A program made the position numbers and the translations under genes. This document shows positions 1-14,096 of a stretch of 64,000 nucleotides of DNA, one piece after another (positions within the stretch are counted from its first letter, which is position 1; the number at the start of each line of letters is the position of its first letter). Source of the stretch: Apostichopus japonicus (Eukaryota > Echinodermata > Holothuroidea > Aspidochirotida > Stichopodidae); assembly GCF_037975245.1 (NCBI RefSeq), contig NC_092564.1, positions 6,849,484-6,913,483 on the forward strand, in the 5' to 3' direction. The notes under the pieces were generated by a model, which did not search any database, was not told where the DNA came from, and was given only the letters and a program-made list of their open reading frames with translations.

Positions 1-2918
1 AAAACAGGAGGATGAAATTGAAAAAGATCAACGAAAGGGAACGTAACAAACAGAGGAAGCAAGGGCAAGGGCAAACTCAAGATTCGGTGAAACCAGACAA
101 AATAATTGGTTGACAAATGGAGCAACAACAAAAAACACAATGGAGGAAGCTATTTGGAGAACATATAGAAATGTAACAGACCATTGATGCTTTGAGGCCG
201 TCTCGTAGACTTGCTAGAAGTCTTAGCAAGTTTAGAATGGTGGTAACACAAGAATAGAAGCAGACAGAACTATAAGAAGCCAAACGGGTAGCTCGAGGAA
301 AGAAGAGAGAAGAACGTCGCAATACATCCGTCAAAAGATGGTTGGTGGCGGTGGGACCGGAGAGGAGATCAATCATGATGTGTAAGGATTGTATTAAGGT
401 ATCGAAATCTATATAGAGGTCAATGTAGCACACTGTGGAGGCCCTAGTGGAAAACCCAAATGGGTTGGAAGTGCCCTAAACAAGAGTTAACAAGATACGT
501 TAGTCTGGTTGTAAAAGATAACATAACATAGCCATATTGTGTATCAAATTATGATCGGGCTCGTAGCTTATGTATATAGGTAACAACCCGAATTATGCCG
601 CTTTGAAACGTATAACTGCTAGGAATACTAAGAATAAACAATAGTGTTATCGTGGACATGAAATGTGTGCAAGATATAATGTTTTACAATTAGAATTTCT
701 TCACAGAAACAAAGTCAACACTGTTACTGAAAAATCATAACTTTGAGAGCAAGTAGTGAGCTACTGAGTAAAAAGACAACTATTAATATGATATCCATAC
801 GTTTGAGTTGTTAATAATAGCATTATATAGTGCCAAAAGATACATATGTAGAAACTTTAGATTTGATGAAGGCCCAGGTTTTTCCTAAGGTCGGGTTTCT
901 TTAGATCAAAACATATTCATTTTAATTCTTAGCTACATATAACGGTTTTAGCTTTAATCCAAAGACTATGAATCCTTTGTGAGATATGAGTCACGTTCTA
1001 ACTCTACCATATTGAATATACATGACATACTGAACAAAAGAAGATTAAAAGGTAGCGTTAGTTTATGCATTATCGATAATATACTTATTTAGATACCAGA
1101 CTAAGATCCTGGCATCGGCTGATGTTTAAAATTTAATGCGCAATGACTTGTTTTCTCTTCAGTTCAAACTTGGGTCTTATTCATTTCCAAGACATTTATA
1201 ACCTGGCAGCTCATAGTAATGGAAATTTATCATGAAGTTGGCGAAGCAAATGAAGTCGTTTTGTATCCCTTTTTACTTTTCCATCTTTCCTCTCATGCAC
1301 GAAGGGGTCATGTGTATCTTCTTTTGCGGGAATTTGATAAAAAAGATAAATCGGTCAAATCTTATTGCAACCGCCTAAACTCTGTCGAATAAAGTATAAA
1401 CAACTCACAAGTAAAATACGACTGCCTGAAACGAGAATCAGAATAGAAAAATAAGACATTCATTTCTTTCACCTTGTCTCATTTTAGTGAAATATTGCCG
1501 AGGTGATGTATACCTTTATATATTAAGCTTGATTAGTAACTTGTCAGCAGGTTAGACATACATTTTATAACAAGAGTAATTGTTTATCAAGAATTTCGTT
1601 TCATCCATTATTCACAAACAAAGGGAAGAGAGAGGATGAGGAGGAGGAGAAGAAAAATCACAGACGAACATCTTGTTGTCTCTCTGTCTCTGTAATGTAA
1701 TGTTAAAGGTGGTAATTGTCACAGTATCTTTATTAGTTTCTGAATATAGAACTATAAATGATATGTAAAAGATTCTATAAATGTTTTGTTCCCCTATTAA
1801 TTCTATTGAAAGGGTTGCAATTTGGTTGAATAATATATAGTTTGCAGACACAATATATATACCGTCTATTAACTCATCAACATTTCGGATTACAATCTTC
1901 AGCAAAACCTAATGAAACATGTTACATTTTTCCCCTTTCAGATTTGCGATGTAACCTAAATTTTGTGCTGCGTGCTTAATCTTTATACATATGTCTCTGG
2001 TATGGAAAGGGTGGGTGTATAATGTATGATTCCGAACTAAAAAGGTACTACCAAAGACGAAAGGGGTTATACAAGATCATCAATTTCAGAACAGAATTAC
2101 TTAAAGCGGTCACGGATCGTAAATAACATACTGTGGCACCACAAAGAACAAATAATCTAGCAACATTTCCATTTTGAGATGTGGATGAATACTAAAGTTA
2201 AACCTTTATTTTTTCTTGGCAAATGATCATTTGTATTCAAAAAGTATGTTTAAAGCAAACGGCTAAGGGAGATATTTACTAAGCTCAAGACACCGTATAA
2301 AGTTTCATCCTATATTTTAACTGTTAATACCTTAAAGGTTTTAAGCATCTTGGTTACTGCCTGAGTAGCAACTGGTTGATGCCCAGGGTAGTGGAAGAGA
2401 AGTTGGTTGAGACAATTTACTCATACGTTCTGACATGTCCTTGCCTCTTCTCGCTTTGAAGTTTTGAAGTTACTGATATCTCGGCATCTGCAATAAAGTA
2501 ATGAAAGTGACAAATGTATTACTTATTTCAAACTTGTTTGTTTATATCTTGATCGCGTGATGAAGTTCGAGAAATATTCCACCGTTACTACAAAAGTTTG
2601 AAAGAGGGCAGAAATTAGGGGGCTAAATCCAAAGGAATGGGAAATGTACACATCCTATATATATTGAATACATGAGATGTATAGTTACTTCTTAATCGTG
2701 TTTTAGTTGACACGTGATATCGATCCGTCCGTACATCAAATTTGGGACAGATGGTGAGTATACATCCAATTAGTAAACGGACAGTCAAATAAGACAGAGA
2801 AGGGGGAACACGAATCGTACAAGAGGAAGATCGTTTTGGAAATAAGGTGTCCAAGAAGGTATATGTAGGATCGTGTCAATTTGTTTCTTGAAAAGATGGT
2901 TCATTTTATCATTTATCA
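1..2918. other. No gene recognised; AT-rich DNA, first 430 bases purine-rich
   Basis: I see no gene here. The first 430 bases are purine-rich and less AT-rich than the rest, but every frame is broken within about 120 codons and the longest (77-433, minus) has no recognisable domain. The remainder holds short frames only and no clear repeat boundary. Confidence 0.5.
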
Positions 2919-2956
2919 TCATTATTATTATTATTACTATTATTATTATTATTGCT
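2919..2956. repeat. (ATT)n microsatellite
   Basis: Runs of ATT broken by a single ACT; simple trinucleotide repeat. Confidence 0.9.
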
Positions 2957-4964
2957 TCTATATTTTGTCTGTAAATATATTACGTACTCACAATACGGGT
3001 CTCTATATTAAGTAGTCATTATTTTCAGCACTATCAGATACATCTGTACCACATATTACTTTTATAACGTCTCAGGTCGGTGGCCCATGTTTGTGTTATA
3101 TGAATATTCATGTTGACCTCTGACTCGAGTAATGATTAAGTCATGTTATACAGTCATTTGTTGTTCATGTAAATGCCTGGATTATGTAAAGATTAATGAT
3201 TCATTTATTCAACCCGATGTGTTAAACGTGTTACGTCAACATAGGTATCTAGCAAATGCGACAGTGAAATTTTTATCTGTCTTGATTAATTGCTTTCTAA
3301 AAAATTCGAAGATTGGAATGTTTTGATAAAATATATCATTATGACGATTGAGGGCTTCGTGTGACACAACATGTGCTCTAATTAGCATTGGGTTGCATTC
3401 TGCACACAACTATGTGCATTGGACTGTTAGTGTAGTATATATAGGGCCTATGTACAGTAGGTTGCGCAACCTAACCATTAACTTGCTAATTTGTGATATT
3501 TATTCACTTTTCAAACTGCCAAGAAATTCGTGATATTGACCATACGTTCACAGTCTGAACGTACCCGGGACTGGGATTGAGAGTGGGGCAAGTTACTTTC
3601 ATCAGTTAGTTGGTTTGGGAGAATGGGAGTTCATCAGTATGCAAATAAACTTAAAACGTTTTTTGGTTTGTCCAGGAATATTTTGCCGTAGTGTCAGCTT
3701 TACAACAACAACAAAAATAACAACAAAATCAATTTATAAACTGCTGACAATGTTAACATGCTATATCGAAATCATTTCACTGCCCTGAAGACAACCCACG
3801 TTTTTTTATTTGGCGAAACTAAATATAATAAATGCCCAATGTTGATCAATCCTTCTTTGGTTTAAAAATAATTTATCAATTATATATATTCTTTCGGACA
3901 AAGACAAACCGCACATTTTCTTCTTGATATTTTGTGTCATTTTTTCCAATTAGAGAAGACATCAAATTCTGCTGTTTTGACTGTAAAAGAACAACCTCGC
4001 TGTTGTAACGATAATTTTCGTTTATTTCTTTCTTTCTTCCTTCTTCTTTTTGAACATAAGGAAAATACATATTCATGATAGAGGCTATACCAGAAAAACC
4101 ATGTATATTCATGTGGAGGCTGTTGTGAGGAAGTAGTTAAAAAGTGGGTACAAATATAGTATAATACAATGAACTGGGGTATACCTTGCGTGATAATAAC
4201 TCAAAAGCCGAATTACATAGCCATTTAACCAGTTAAGTTGTTTGTACCGTTAATATTGAGTGTTTCGTGTATTTTTTTAAATCTTTTTTGGGGGTCATAA
4301 CCTCAGTCTATGAACACAGTTTGCGTTCAAATCTGAATATGTTTGTCCATTTATGAACGTCCTATTACAATTCATTTTTTAAGGCTCTTACTGTAGAACT
4401 ATCAAAAACTTAATCAAGTAAGTTGTTGGGCTAAACCGCTTGGCTTTGCAAGTAATTATAACTAATGTGTGGGAGACATTTGTTTATGAATTATAACATT
4501 TATACGAACTAAGTATACCCATAAGCATAAAACGAACTATATATATCAACATAATATTCATATTCAAGTTTTACCCATGCGTCTTTAGTATATATCAGCC
4601 AAAGTTTGAGAATTATTCTTAATTATTTCTTAATGAATTATTCTCAATTATCGCACCTACCGCTCCAATGGCTTTGTTGAAATAATATGTCGAGATACTG
4701 TGTCAAACACAACATAATAAATGATAAAATGTTCCTCTATCATTTGACACATTAGATGTAGTTGCCTGATGAGGTATCAAGCAAACATGATGTAATTCAA
4801 TTGATGACGTGTTTTGATTATTTTATTACGTCATACCACGCAATGCATATTCACTTTATCCACTAGGAATACCATCAAGATATTGCCTAATCTAAAATAT
4901 CAATTCATATAGTGACGTAAAAAATTAAAGGTCGAGCTATTACCGATTGTCATGGATACGTTAT
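2957..4964. other. No gene recognised
   Basis: AT-rich sequence with only short frames (for example 3132-3326 plus and 3876-4112 minus) of no recognisable family. No clear repeat structure was seen. Confidence 0.5.
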
Positions 4965-5337
4965 AAGGTGCCGTCAGTATGTAAAGATCTTTCACAGCAG
5001 TTTTGCTACAATTTACCGCTCTGTTGCATTATGTTGAAATAATGACACTTTGATTCGAGAGTAAATTAATCCTTTTGGTGCAAGAAAAAAATTAAATTGA
5101 GATCAACTAATCGATCAATTTATCATTTTGCCTACAAATTATTGAAAAACATGACTTCCTTGTTGTAGTTTATCATTTCGTTGCAAAATGTTGAATTGAC
5201 GAAACATATTTAGCGATCAATTTATAATTTAATTGCAAATTGTTAAAATATTATCTGAATACTTCTTGATCATTTTGTTGAAAAATTGCTAGTAATATTT
5301 ACAAAAAAAAATGATCTCAACATTTTGACGGCACCTT
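4965..5337. mobile_element. Short inverted-terminal-repeat element (MITE candidate), 373 bp
   Basis: The left end AAGGTGCCGTCA (4965-4976) is matched by its exact reverse complement at the right end (5326-5337). The similarity continues inward: about six bases in from each end both arms carry ATGT, followed by AGATC. The interior is AT-rich and holds loosely repeated motifs of the form ATCAATTTAT followed by TTGCAAATTGTTGAAA. There is no transposase frame, so it would be non-autonomous. I could not see a convincing target-site duplication, so the superfamily is unassigned. Confidence 0.6.
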
Positions 5338-7017
5338 TTCATAGATCATGCAACTCGTAATACAAAGAAAGCTTGAATCTTGTATTGTGACAGGGTATCG
5401 GGGCAGCATTACCATATATTGCATAATTATCGTTAAGTATCAGGTGTATCATTCACAGTAAAAAAACAAAATAAAACTTTTACAAAGGGTCAGTGCAGTC
5501 AATGCTATAAATATACATTAGAAAAGTTCTGACTTAAAACACTTATAATTAAAAAAATTGTTCTAAAAATTTAACATTAATGCGTAGCTATGAGATTTTC
5601 AAATGGATTTTGAACGTGTACAAAGAATATATATAAAAAACAAGTGGCCTCTGGTGATGGGTTACCCCATCCCGTGACGTCAGTTTCATTTTTGTATGTT
5701 TGTGGGTGTCTGTGTGCGTGTGTGGGAGGTAGGGGAGGGGGAGTCTAATGTACCGTTACGTTAACGTTTTTATGTAACAATGAGACAGATCACAATTTTA
5801 GATTAACACAAATTCAATTCAATGGATAAGCATATGTTGTTCTGTTTTTCCTCCCACGTACACTTTTTCAGTTATAAAATAGATGTTTAAAGAAATTAAG
5901 TACGAAATTTGCCTCTTTCTAATTATCATTTTTTTTTGTGGTATTTTTGTACTTTTTCACATCTCCTGTTTTTTTTTCTCTCCATCTTTTGCTCATAATG
6001 TAAATAGTATGATTTTTATTTCTGATTCGTAGAGTTTCATTTTTTTTAGTCATAAATTGAATTATTGCCATATGGTGTTTTTAACTTCCATGTATTATAG
6101 GTTACTAAGAGAACCAAAGATCAAATAAATTATGATATAATTAGTAGACAAAAGGCAGTTTCTTTCTTTCTTTCTTTTTCTTTGTTCTTCTAAATATCTT
6201 TTTTGTTTTGTATTTTATACTCTCCATTGATTCATATTATTTAACGATAAATATTAATTACAGTGAAAAGATACCTGTCACAGCAATATATATATACTCG
6301 CGACCTTAACAGTCCCGAGACAAAGTTGCCAACTAAATATAAAAAAGAGCAAACAGCATCGGGGGCTAATGATATAAATCTGTAGAACCCTGGGAAGATG
6401 CTAGTTATTATTGTCCTTTTTAATTCCAATTTGCAAACTTTAATTTGCAAATAACTCCTCCATACCAAAAAAGAAGAAAGAAAATAAAACGACAATATTT
6501 TATTAATACTTTTTTTTACTCTAATAAATATAAATGTTTATCTGTGTAATACAGAAAAAAAATTGAAAGTAGACCTATAAATTGCTACTCATGAGCAAAG
6601 TAAAATTTACTGGGGAGAAATTCAAATTTGTTTCCTTCCCAGAAAAGAAATGCTTTTCAACATTTCAATTAAACCTCGCAGTAAAACTAACAATTTAGAA
6701 AATTTGAAAATAAACATAAAAATGGATTTTGATAGACTAAGAATCATCAGATATGAAATACAGCTAATAAGTATATTATAATAATTATACTCAATACTCA
6801 AGTGCTAAATATGAAAAGCTGTATACGAAATATAAAATTGAAGCGCAAAAAAAAATCCATTTAAGACATTTCTTAAATTGGGCTTCATGGATAAACAGTC
6901 AAAAATGTGCTGTAACAAAACTTTATATATGATATAGTTGTGATACCTGCCTTTTTGTAACACAGAATGTTACAGGGGAGTATAACATAACTAATAACCA
7001 TACTCTCAGTTAATTCT
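5338..7017. other. No gene recognised
   Basis: AT-rich with many homopolymer A and T runs and a short TTTC run near 6160-6180. The frame at 6241-6495 (minus) has no recognisable domain. Confidence 0.5.
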
Positions 7018-7105
7018 TTTGCCCACCTAGTAAGTAAATTGAGCTTGCCCATTGCCCGCTTAGTAAATCATTTTGCCCATCCAGTAAACTGAGTTTGGCC
7101 ATTTT
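7018..7105. repeat. GCCC-containing short tandem repeat, left arm beside a TA array
   Basis: Three diverged units of about 27-30 bases share TTGCCCA, a C-rich step and AGTAAA. A similar sequence in reverse orientation lies at 7541-7594 on the other side of the TA array: both arms contain TTGGCCATTTTT and CCAG followed by AA. The pair looks like the arms of a fold-back unit with the TA array in the middle. Confidence 0.45.
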
Positions 7106-7219
7106 TCTCCCACAAATTTTCATTTTCATATCAGAGATATGCATAAAAACAACAAACCAATATATATATCAGGGGCCTATCGTATATTTCAATGAGAAAT
7201 ATGATAATTACTCATATGC

Positions 7220-7411
<192 letters not shown>

Positions 7412-7883
7412 TGAAAATTTGCCTGAATATGGTTAGCTTTGTTTTTGTTTCCCATAAAATTAAATATCATAAGCAGTGAGTTGATGTACGATGTTGAAAT
7501 CGCTATTTTATTAGTTTATGGAAAATGAACAAATCCAATGTTGCCTACCCAGTTAATTAAAAAAAATGGCCAATGGGTTGCTGGGTGTGCAAACTAAAGT
7601 TAAAACTGCCCTGCACGGCAAAAAAACTGCTCTGATCATATTATTATACAAACAAAGGGGAATTGGTGTGGAATAACATCACCGTTTCTATTTCACTAGT
7701 TCAATTTGATTTATTTTGGGTTGTAGTATTACACTACTTTAGGCGGTTACGAACGTTAACTATCAAACCTATCAAACCTAACCCCTAAAACACTGATCAA
7801 TCCTCAAGTTTCCATATTATTTTCGTATCCCGTACCGTTAACAATTCCCGAACGTTTCATTTTGAAGTATAATATTTAATCAA

Positions 7884-8018
7884 GGTTGGGCGAAATGACC
7901 AGGCTGGTTGGGCGAAATGACCAGGCTGGTTGGGCGAAATGACCAGGCTGGTTGGGCGAAATGGTAAGATTGGGCGAAATGGCAGTTGGGCGAAATGGTT
8001 GTTGGGCGAAGTGACCAC
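7884..8018 (+). repeat. 22-bp minisatellite with TTGGGCGAAATG core
   Basis: Three exact 22-base units (starts 7884, 7906 and 7928) are followed by shortened, diverged units that keep only TTGGGCGAAATG with different spacers. The GC-rich core stands out from the AT-rich flanks. Confidence 0.9.
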
Positions 8019-10078
8019 GAAGTGCACTTAGTAAATTCTCCTTATTAACTTCACTGCCGTGTTACACCCTTGTTTTGGTGTTATTATCATAAATAGAAAA
8101 CTGGAAATTGTGTATACCTTAGAAAACAATGTGCTTTCTATTGTCTTTATTAAAAGAAGCGAAGACCTCCATATTGATCGGCCAAAATTCGAAAATGTGA
8201 TAAGCTTAATTGTATAAAACTACATTAAACATTGCAGAAAACTATAATGGAATCTAATGAAATCTTTTGTTTCGCATGTTGGATTTATATCCACTGAGAA
8301 TCGGTACCCCTATAACCACATGACCTCTTTCCAGCAAGATAATTGGTTGAACATAATTAATACCAATGCCAATAAGTTTTTTGTTTCAATCTCCCTATAA
8401 TTATTTTTACTCATTATTTCACATTTCATTATATGGGCCTATTTGATGAGCCCTTTTCTTGGAACGAAACAGCTATTGTTTCCAAACCTAACACAAAGGT
8501 ATACTGATACCTCTAAAGTTTTATATTCTAAACTGGTACACGCAATATTTATTATATAAATATAATTTGATACCAACAACGTATCCTTTTGCAACCTTCA
8601 ATATCATCTCACATTATGGAAACCATCTTTTTTAATTAAAAAAAATCCACGTATATAGATGTCTCCGTAAGAACTTCACTATATCAGATATGTCATTGTA
8701 AAGGGCATCTCTTCACTGCAAAAAGCAATATTACCAAAGAAACTGACAATAAAACAATATGTTTTTTTTTATTAGCAAACATCACGATGGCCAACTGAAA
8801 GAGTAATCAGTCGTTTAAATGAACAATAAAATTCGCTATATTTATAATTTATTTGTAATAGGCTATTTTTGGGGGTCAAATGAAACATCTACAAAAGTAA
8901 GAAGCAAGAAATAAAGCAATGTTTATAATATTTAAAGAATAAAATTCCTCTTTGAATTTTGACAAAGTCAATTTCTCCCTGGAATATTAAATATTAGTTA
9001 ATTTGTCACAATTATACATTCTCTTCTCGAACTAAAATGGGAAATAGAAGGCTGAAACGTGGAAAACAAAAATTGTTATTACTCTCACGCAAAAAAATTA
9101 TCGTTGAAGCCGGAAACAGCGACCACCTCGATGTAATCTCTTATAACGCCCAGAGCAGTTATACAAAACACCAACGTCTGTTACGCATGAATTCTAATTA
9201 AACTTAGGTTTTGACCATTTGCATTTCTCTGTACATAACCAGTAAGCAATGTTTGCTTTCATGAATGATGAGGTATTTAATCAGAAAAGTAACATGAACC
9301 ATAGCTGTTCTATTGTTTCTTTGAATCACTCATTAATAAACATGTTTTTACCTTTCCAGACAAGACTGACACTTCTTATATTGAACTATGACAGTACAGT
9401 TTCCTTGCTACAAGTGTACATGTGTACTGGGCATGTATATGCAGTATAGGGTGTTGTTTACAACACGCAGACATTGTATACACCCACTCTATTTGTTCAT
9501 ACCCCAATATGGTTTCTGATACTATTCTGTCACCAAAGTAAACAAAACGAATTGAGTTCCTGACTTTGCAAACAACTTGAGTTGTTTAGCTAGTATATAC
9601 TACCGCAAACATGATTGTCATTTCCAAAAATCAAACATTTGCAAGGAAAAATAAACTTTATCTTCCACAACTCACACATTCTTGACCTAATCATACATAT
9701 CTCATATAATTTCGTATTGCAAACATGACACGGATTGTGTTGGTTGAACTGTTACAGTTTTCATATTTTTGTTCCCTCTTTGTTACCAGATGTACGGTAG
9801 ATGATAAATGCCATGTTGTTGAAATGAAATATTGTCGACGTACCCACATACCTTGCTATATCAACCAGGAGAAATATAAAACTATATTCAAAGAATTGTA
9901 CGGTCACAAATTTGCCGATGTTTGAAAAAGAAAAAGGGATGGGGAGTGGAAGGGTAGGGGGCGAGGACAAATTTAAACTTTCTTCTGCGAAGTTCACTAT
10001 TAGTTTTGACAACAATCTTTCCTCTTGACTAAACCCTACTACCACCTCCTCGCCGTGTTGAAAATAATAGTCATAATA
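8019..10078. other. No gene recognised
   Basis: AT-rich sequence. Frames at 9249-9449 and 9725-9925 (plus) and 9761-10147 (minus) lack recognisable domains, and I saw no convincing exon signals. Confidence 0.5.
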
Positions 10079-10128
10079 ATGATAATAACAATCATTACTA
10101 TTATAATAATAATAATAACTACTAGTTG
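10079..10128. repeat. (AAT)n microsatellite, imperfect
   Basis: Alternating AAT/ATA units with interruptions. Confidence 0.85.
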
Positions 10129-11152
10129 TATATAGCTTAGAATCCAACCTGAATAGGTTGATAAATGCGCTTTATAAGTGACCTGTTAAAAGTGACCAAT
10201 TAATCCCAGCTTAGTGACAAGAAACAGTTTTATAATGTCACGCTTAAGAATATCGAATCCTATGCTAGCGCAAGCGTTATGTCATTCAACTCCATAGGGA
10301 ACCGTTGTCCTATATGGCTTATTCGGCAACCATGTAGGCTCTAAAACCATCAGTATTGGCACACCCACATGTACATATATATATACACATATATAAATGA
10401 AGCCGCCAAAACTTTCAGCACGTTGGCAATAAGTTCATATATTGTTATAAAAGTTTGCTTCTTTAACCCAAAATCGGCTTTTGTGTCTTAACATTTTGAA
10501 AGTAGAGAACTATGTAATAAAACGTGCCCTCTTGGGAGAGGGGGTGATATCAAAAGAATAAAAGTTACGGTTGTTTATATAAACGAAATATTTAATATCC
10601 TGAATACCCCTTTGACAAATCTCGCCGTGCAGTAACAGAATCACGACCGCTATAATTCAACTTTGATTTTTAAGACTTTGAATAACACCTTTTCTCCCCT
10701 CTTATTTCTTTCCCTTAGTCCTTGGAAAAACTTTAAGATCATCTGATATCAGATATCACGTGACATAAACCTGTCGAATTGTGAAAAAAAAAGAAAAAAT
10801 GAAAACTTGGAAATTCGAGATTGAAAATTATTGTAAAAACTCTCTATCACTTATCAGATGTATAGGCATAAATATATACGGGAGAAAAAGATAGTGTAGC
10901 CGAAATTAAAGTTATATATTTACCTTACAGAATTATTAGAAAATTGGTTCCATAAACAGAAATGTTAAGTTTTATGAGAAAAAAAAGTCGTGTGAAGTCT
11001 AACTAACGAACTGTATCCATTTTGGAAGAAATATTTATTGAAACAAATAAAATCATAACAAGACAGAGAAAGATACAGAGATAGACGCAAATGCTTGCAA
11101 AACTTAAAGAAATCCAAATAAAACATATTTTATTAAGTATATAAATATATAT

Positions 11153-11186
<34 letters not shown>

Positions 11187-13187
11187 TGAATGTTCAAACG
11201 CGACGGGAGAGTGTTCAATCACAAAGGGAGGGCGGGGAGACAGTGGGACGTTTGCAAACCGTAAATTTTTCCAACAAATGGATCCTCTGTGCATTGTGTA
11301 ACACAATTTTTTGTTGATCAACAAATAGACACTTTTGAATTAATAGTTTCTTTTACTTCGTCAACTAAGGTGAATTTTTTTTCTCTCTAATCTTCTGTGA
11401 AGAATAGGCTGTATGAAGTTAAGTTAGAGATATCATTGTTATTTATTACACATTGTTTTATGAATAACACAGAAATAATACCCTGCTATCGGAAATAAAT
11501 AAGTCACCTAACACCACAAATCTTAAGATACCTCTATCTCGTGCTTACATGATTTGCATGTTGCTTCCCTCCACATTGCTAATTATTCCTTCCTTCCACA
11601 TTGCTAATCATACAAATATGCAACATTAGGGTGATGCAAAACATTAAAATTCAAAAAATAAAAAGTTGTAACTTGCTTGTAACCAATGGCTTTAACTATG
11701 TCATATGTTTATATGCGTCTTTTTTTAATCTTGTACAAAGTTTATAGGAAATACTTTTTTTTATAATTTCCACAGTGCTTCATTAAAGTAGTCAAGACTA
11801 CTTGCTCCCGGCGAAGATTTTTGTCAAATTCTTAAGGAAGAAAAATCTGATTCGCTTTTGGCATTGAATTATTCAATGTACATATAGGGATTACTTCTAT
11901 AATTTCACCCATCACCCATCTATTTTGTATTAATTGTTTTCAGTTTTTATTATTGTAACGCTCAGAGCACTTTGTGAATGGTAAATGGAAATCTGTCTGA
12001 GTTTATTCGTTTTACATTGAATGGAACTATTTATTGAGAAGAGAAAACGTAGATACCAAATTATGTCCTTATTACTAAGGAAACAATATCCTTTTTATTT
12101 CGAATATCTTATAATTGTTTTATCTTTTGTTGTAATTCATAACATATATTCCATAACAGACTATCTATTTGTCGCGTACTGAAGAAATCCCTTCTTTTAG
12201 ATCTCAGATAACTTGCGATGGAAAAAATACGTTGGAAGTCTTCGTGTAAGAGAATAGGCTTACTCTAAACAAATTTCAGATATTTGCCAATTGCTGCCAT
12301 AAATTAAGGACAGTTAAGGACCATTTATTCTTGATTAATTTCTTACCTGGATGGGCTATATGCATTGTCTTGTCTTTGAGACAATTGTTTTGTGACATCA
12401 CATAAATTTCATTAATATTCGAGTGTATACCCGCAAGATTTCTCTGAACAACCGATTCACATACAGAAACTGAAACCGACGCAAGCTTGTATTGGCTGTC
12501 TTGAAACAAAGGATGACAGACAGGCTTAATTATACCATGAAAGCTCATCAAATTTTGTGACATAACTGGGTTCGATGAAGAATATACAAAAAAAAATATT
12601 TATGAAACATGTATGCAATAAATCATTGAAAATTGGAAATGTTATATCATTTTGAAAAATAATTTATTTCCGTATTCAGTCGAAATAAAGTTGCCGGTCA
12701 TCCAAACAGCGCGTACGACATTACCATAAATCCATGAAGAAAATATGAATGCACTTTGTCCCAATTTTCTTTCGCACCGTAATTACGTCATTGTAATGAA
12801 TATTCATTTGGCGAACCTTATTTCCATTCAATTATCCATATTCTTTGCTTGCAAATAAATATTCCAAAGAAAAATGATTGTTTGTGAAAGTGAGCAGGAA
12901 ATCAATTCTAATTATTTGTTCGTTCATACAAGTTCTTCTTAAACATGAATGAAATTTCGGGCACACCCTTAAATTTATGCCAAACGGTGTAATTTTAGGT
13001 AATGCTTTCATGAATAGTAAGTATCAAGGGAGTGAATCATTCATTGATATTGTTTACTTGTTTTTACATGGAATTAACCTTATTGACCGTGTCCATGCAT
13101 GAAAACATGTTCGGCAAATGTAGGTAGGCCTATTTGCATTCCACACATTATTTCTATATGCCTCAGAACGCACTATGCCACGTAGAA
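10129..13187. other. No gene recognised; one short TA array
   Basis: AT-rich DNA containing a (TA)n run at about 11152-11182. No recognisable coding or mobile sequence was seen. Confidence 0.5.
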
Positions 13188-13287
13188 TATTTTTTGGTCC
13201 GGGGAGGACCCCCAAACCCCCTACATGGTAGTCAGCTTCAACGACCGCAGGACCACCCCTTCCTTTTTAATTCTGTATCTGCCCCTG
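13188..13287 (-). mobile_element. Terminal fragment of a hAT-like repeat family (shared with 33493-33775)
   Basis: Read on the minus strand from 13287, it begins CAGGGGCAGATACAG and continues through a G-rich tract and the block GGTGGTCCTGCGGTCGTTGA. The same block, with few changes, lies in the element at 33493-33775. A CAGGGGC terminus is typical of hAT-type non-autonomous elements. The other end of this copy is not clear. Confidence 0.5.
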
Positions 13288-13756
13288 ATACATACACACA
13301 TAGTATATGCAACTATATTAGTATTAGTACACACGGGAGAATACATTAGCCCCCCACCCCCTACCACCCACTCCAAACCTGTGTGCTATCTTGGCTACGG
13401 GTCTGAGTTTAGGTGAACTAAAGTAATTGATTTTATGCTCTCAGTGGTCGAGATAGCACCAACTTGTATCAAATACAACTGCAGCTGTGAAAGTAGGTTG
13501 CTCTCTATTGGGGGCAGTTTCAACCTGTCAGTCTCGTAACAACGTTGAAGTATATCTTATCCTAAAGCCGTCCATATTTTCTGCCCATAATTAATGGAAA
13601 CGCAAGATTGTGCACATAACGTACATCAGTATCAATTCTCATACTCTGTGAAATACATCAGCTTTATGTATTGCATCACGTATACCGCTACATGGGCCCC
13701 AGTTTCACGATAAACAACACCGTTCTGTTTCAAGTGAGCGAGCGAGCTCGTAAAAA

Positions 13757-13812
13757 TTAGAGGCCTAAAAATCGGCCACGTTTTAATAAAAGAGGCTTAT
13801 TTTAGGTCAAAA
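13757..13812. repeat. Imperfect inverted repeat (hairpin)
   Basis: GGCCACGTTTT is followed about 25 bases later by AAAACGTGACC, giving a stem of about 10 pairs with one mismatch. No associated gene is visible. Confidence 0.5.
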
Positions 13813-14096
13813 CGTGACCTCCCGAGACGTTAATTCCACACAATTTTTCCTTGTTTTTCTCTTTTTGAAAGTGAAAGACTACTTTATTTCACTGTATCTA
13901 ATGAAAAATGGTCGCTTTGATAAGTGGATAGGTGTAAATTAAAATCTGAACTTCCGAGAGATTTCTTCTTAAAGCAATATGAGATTTAATTTCTGTAGGA
14001 AAATCCTTTTTATCCGGAAAAAAAACTCTACGAAATTGCTGATAGATTTGTTGTTATATCATGAAAATATAATTGTTAAATAAGTTTAGTGTGTAC

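Noticed and set aside
1-430. Purine-rich start of the window as a possible exon or UTR
   Set aside because: All frames contain stops, no domain is recognisable, and splice sites could not be supported.
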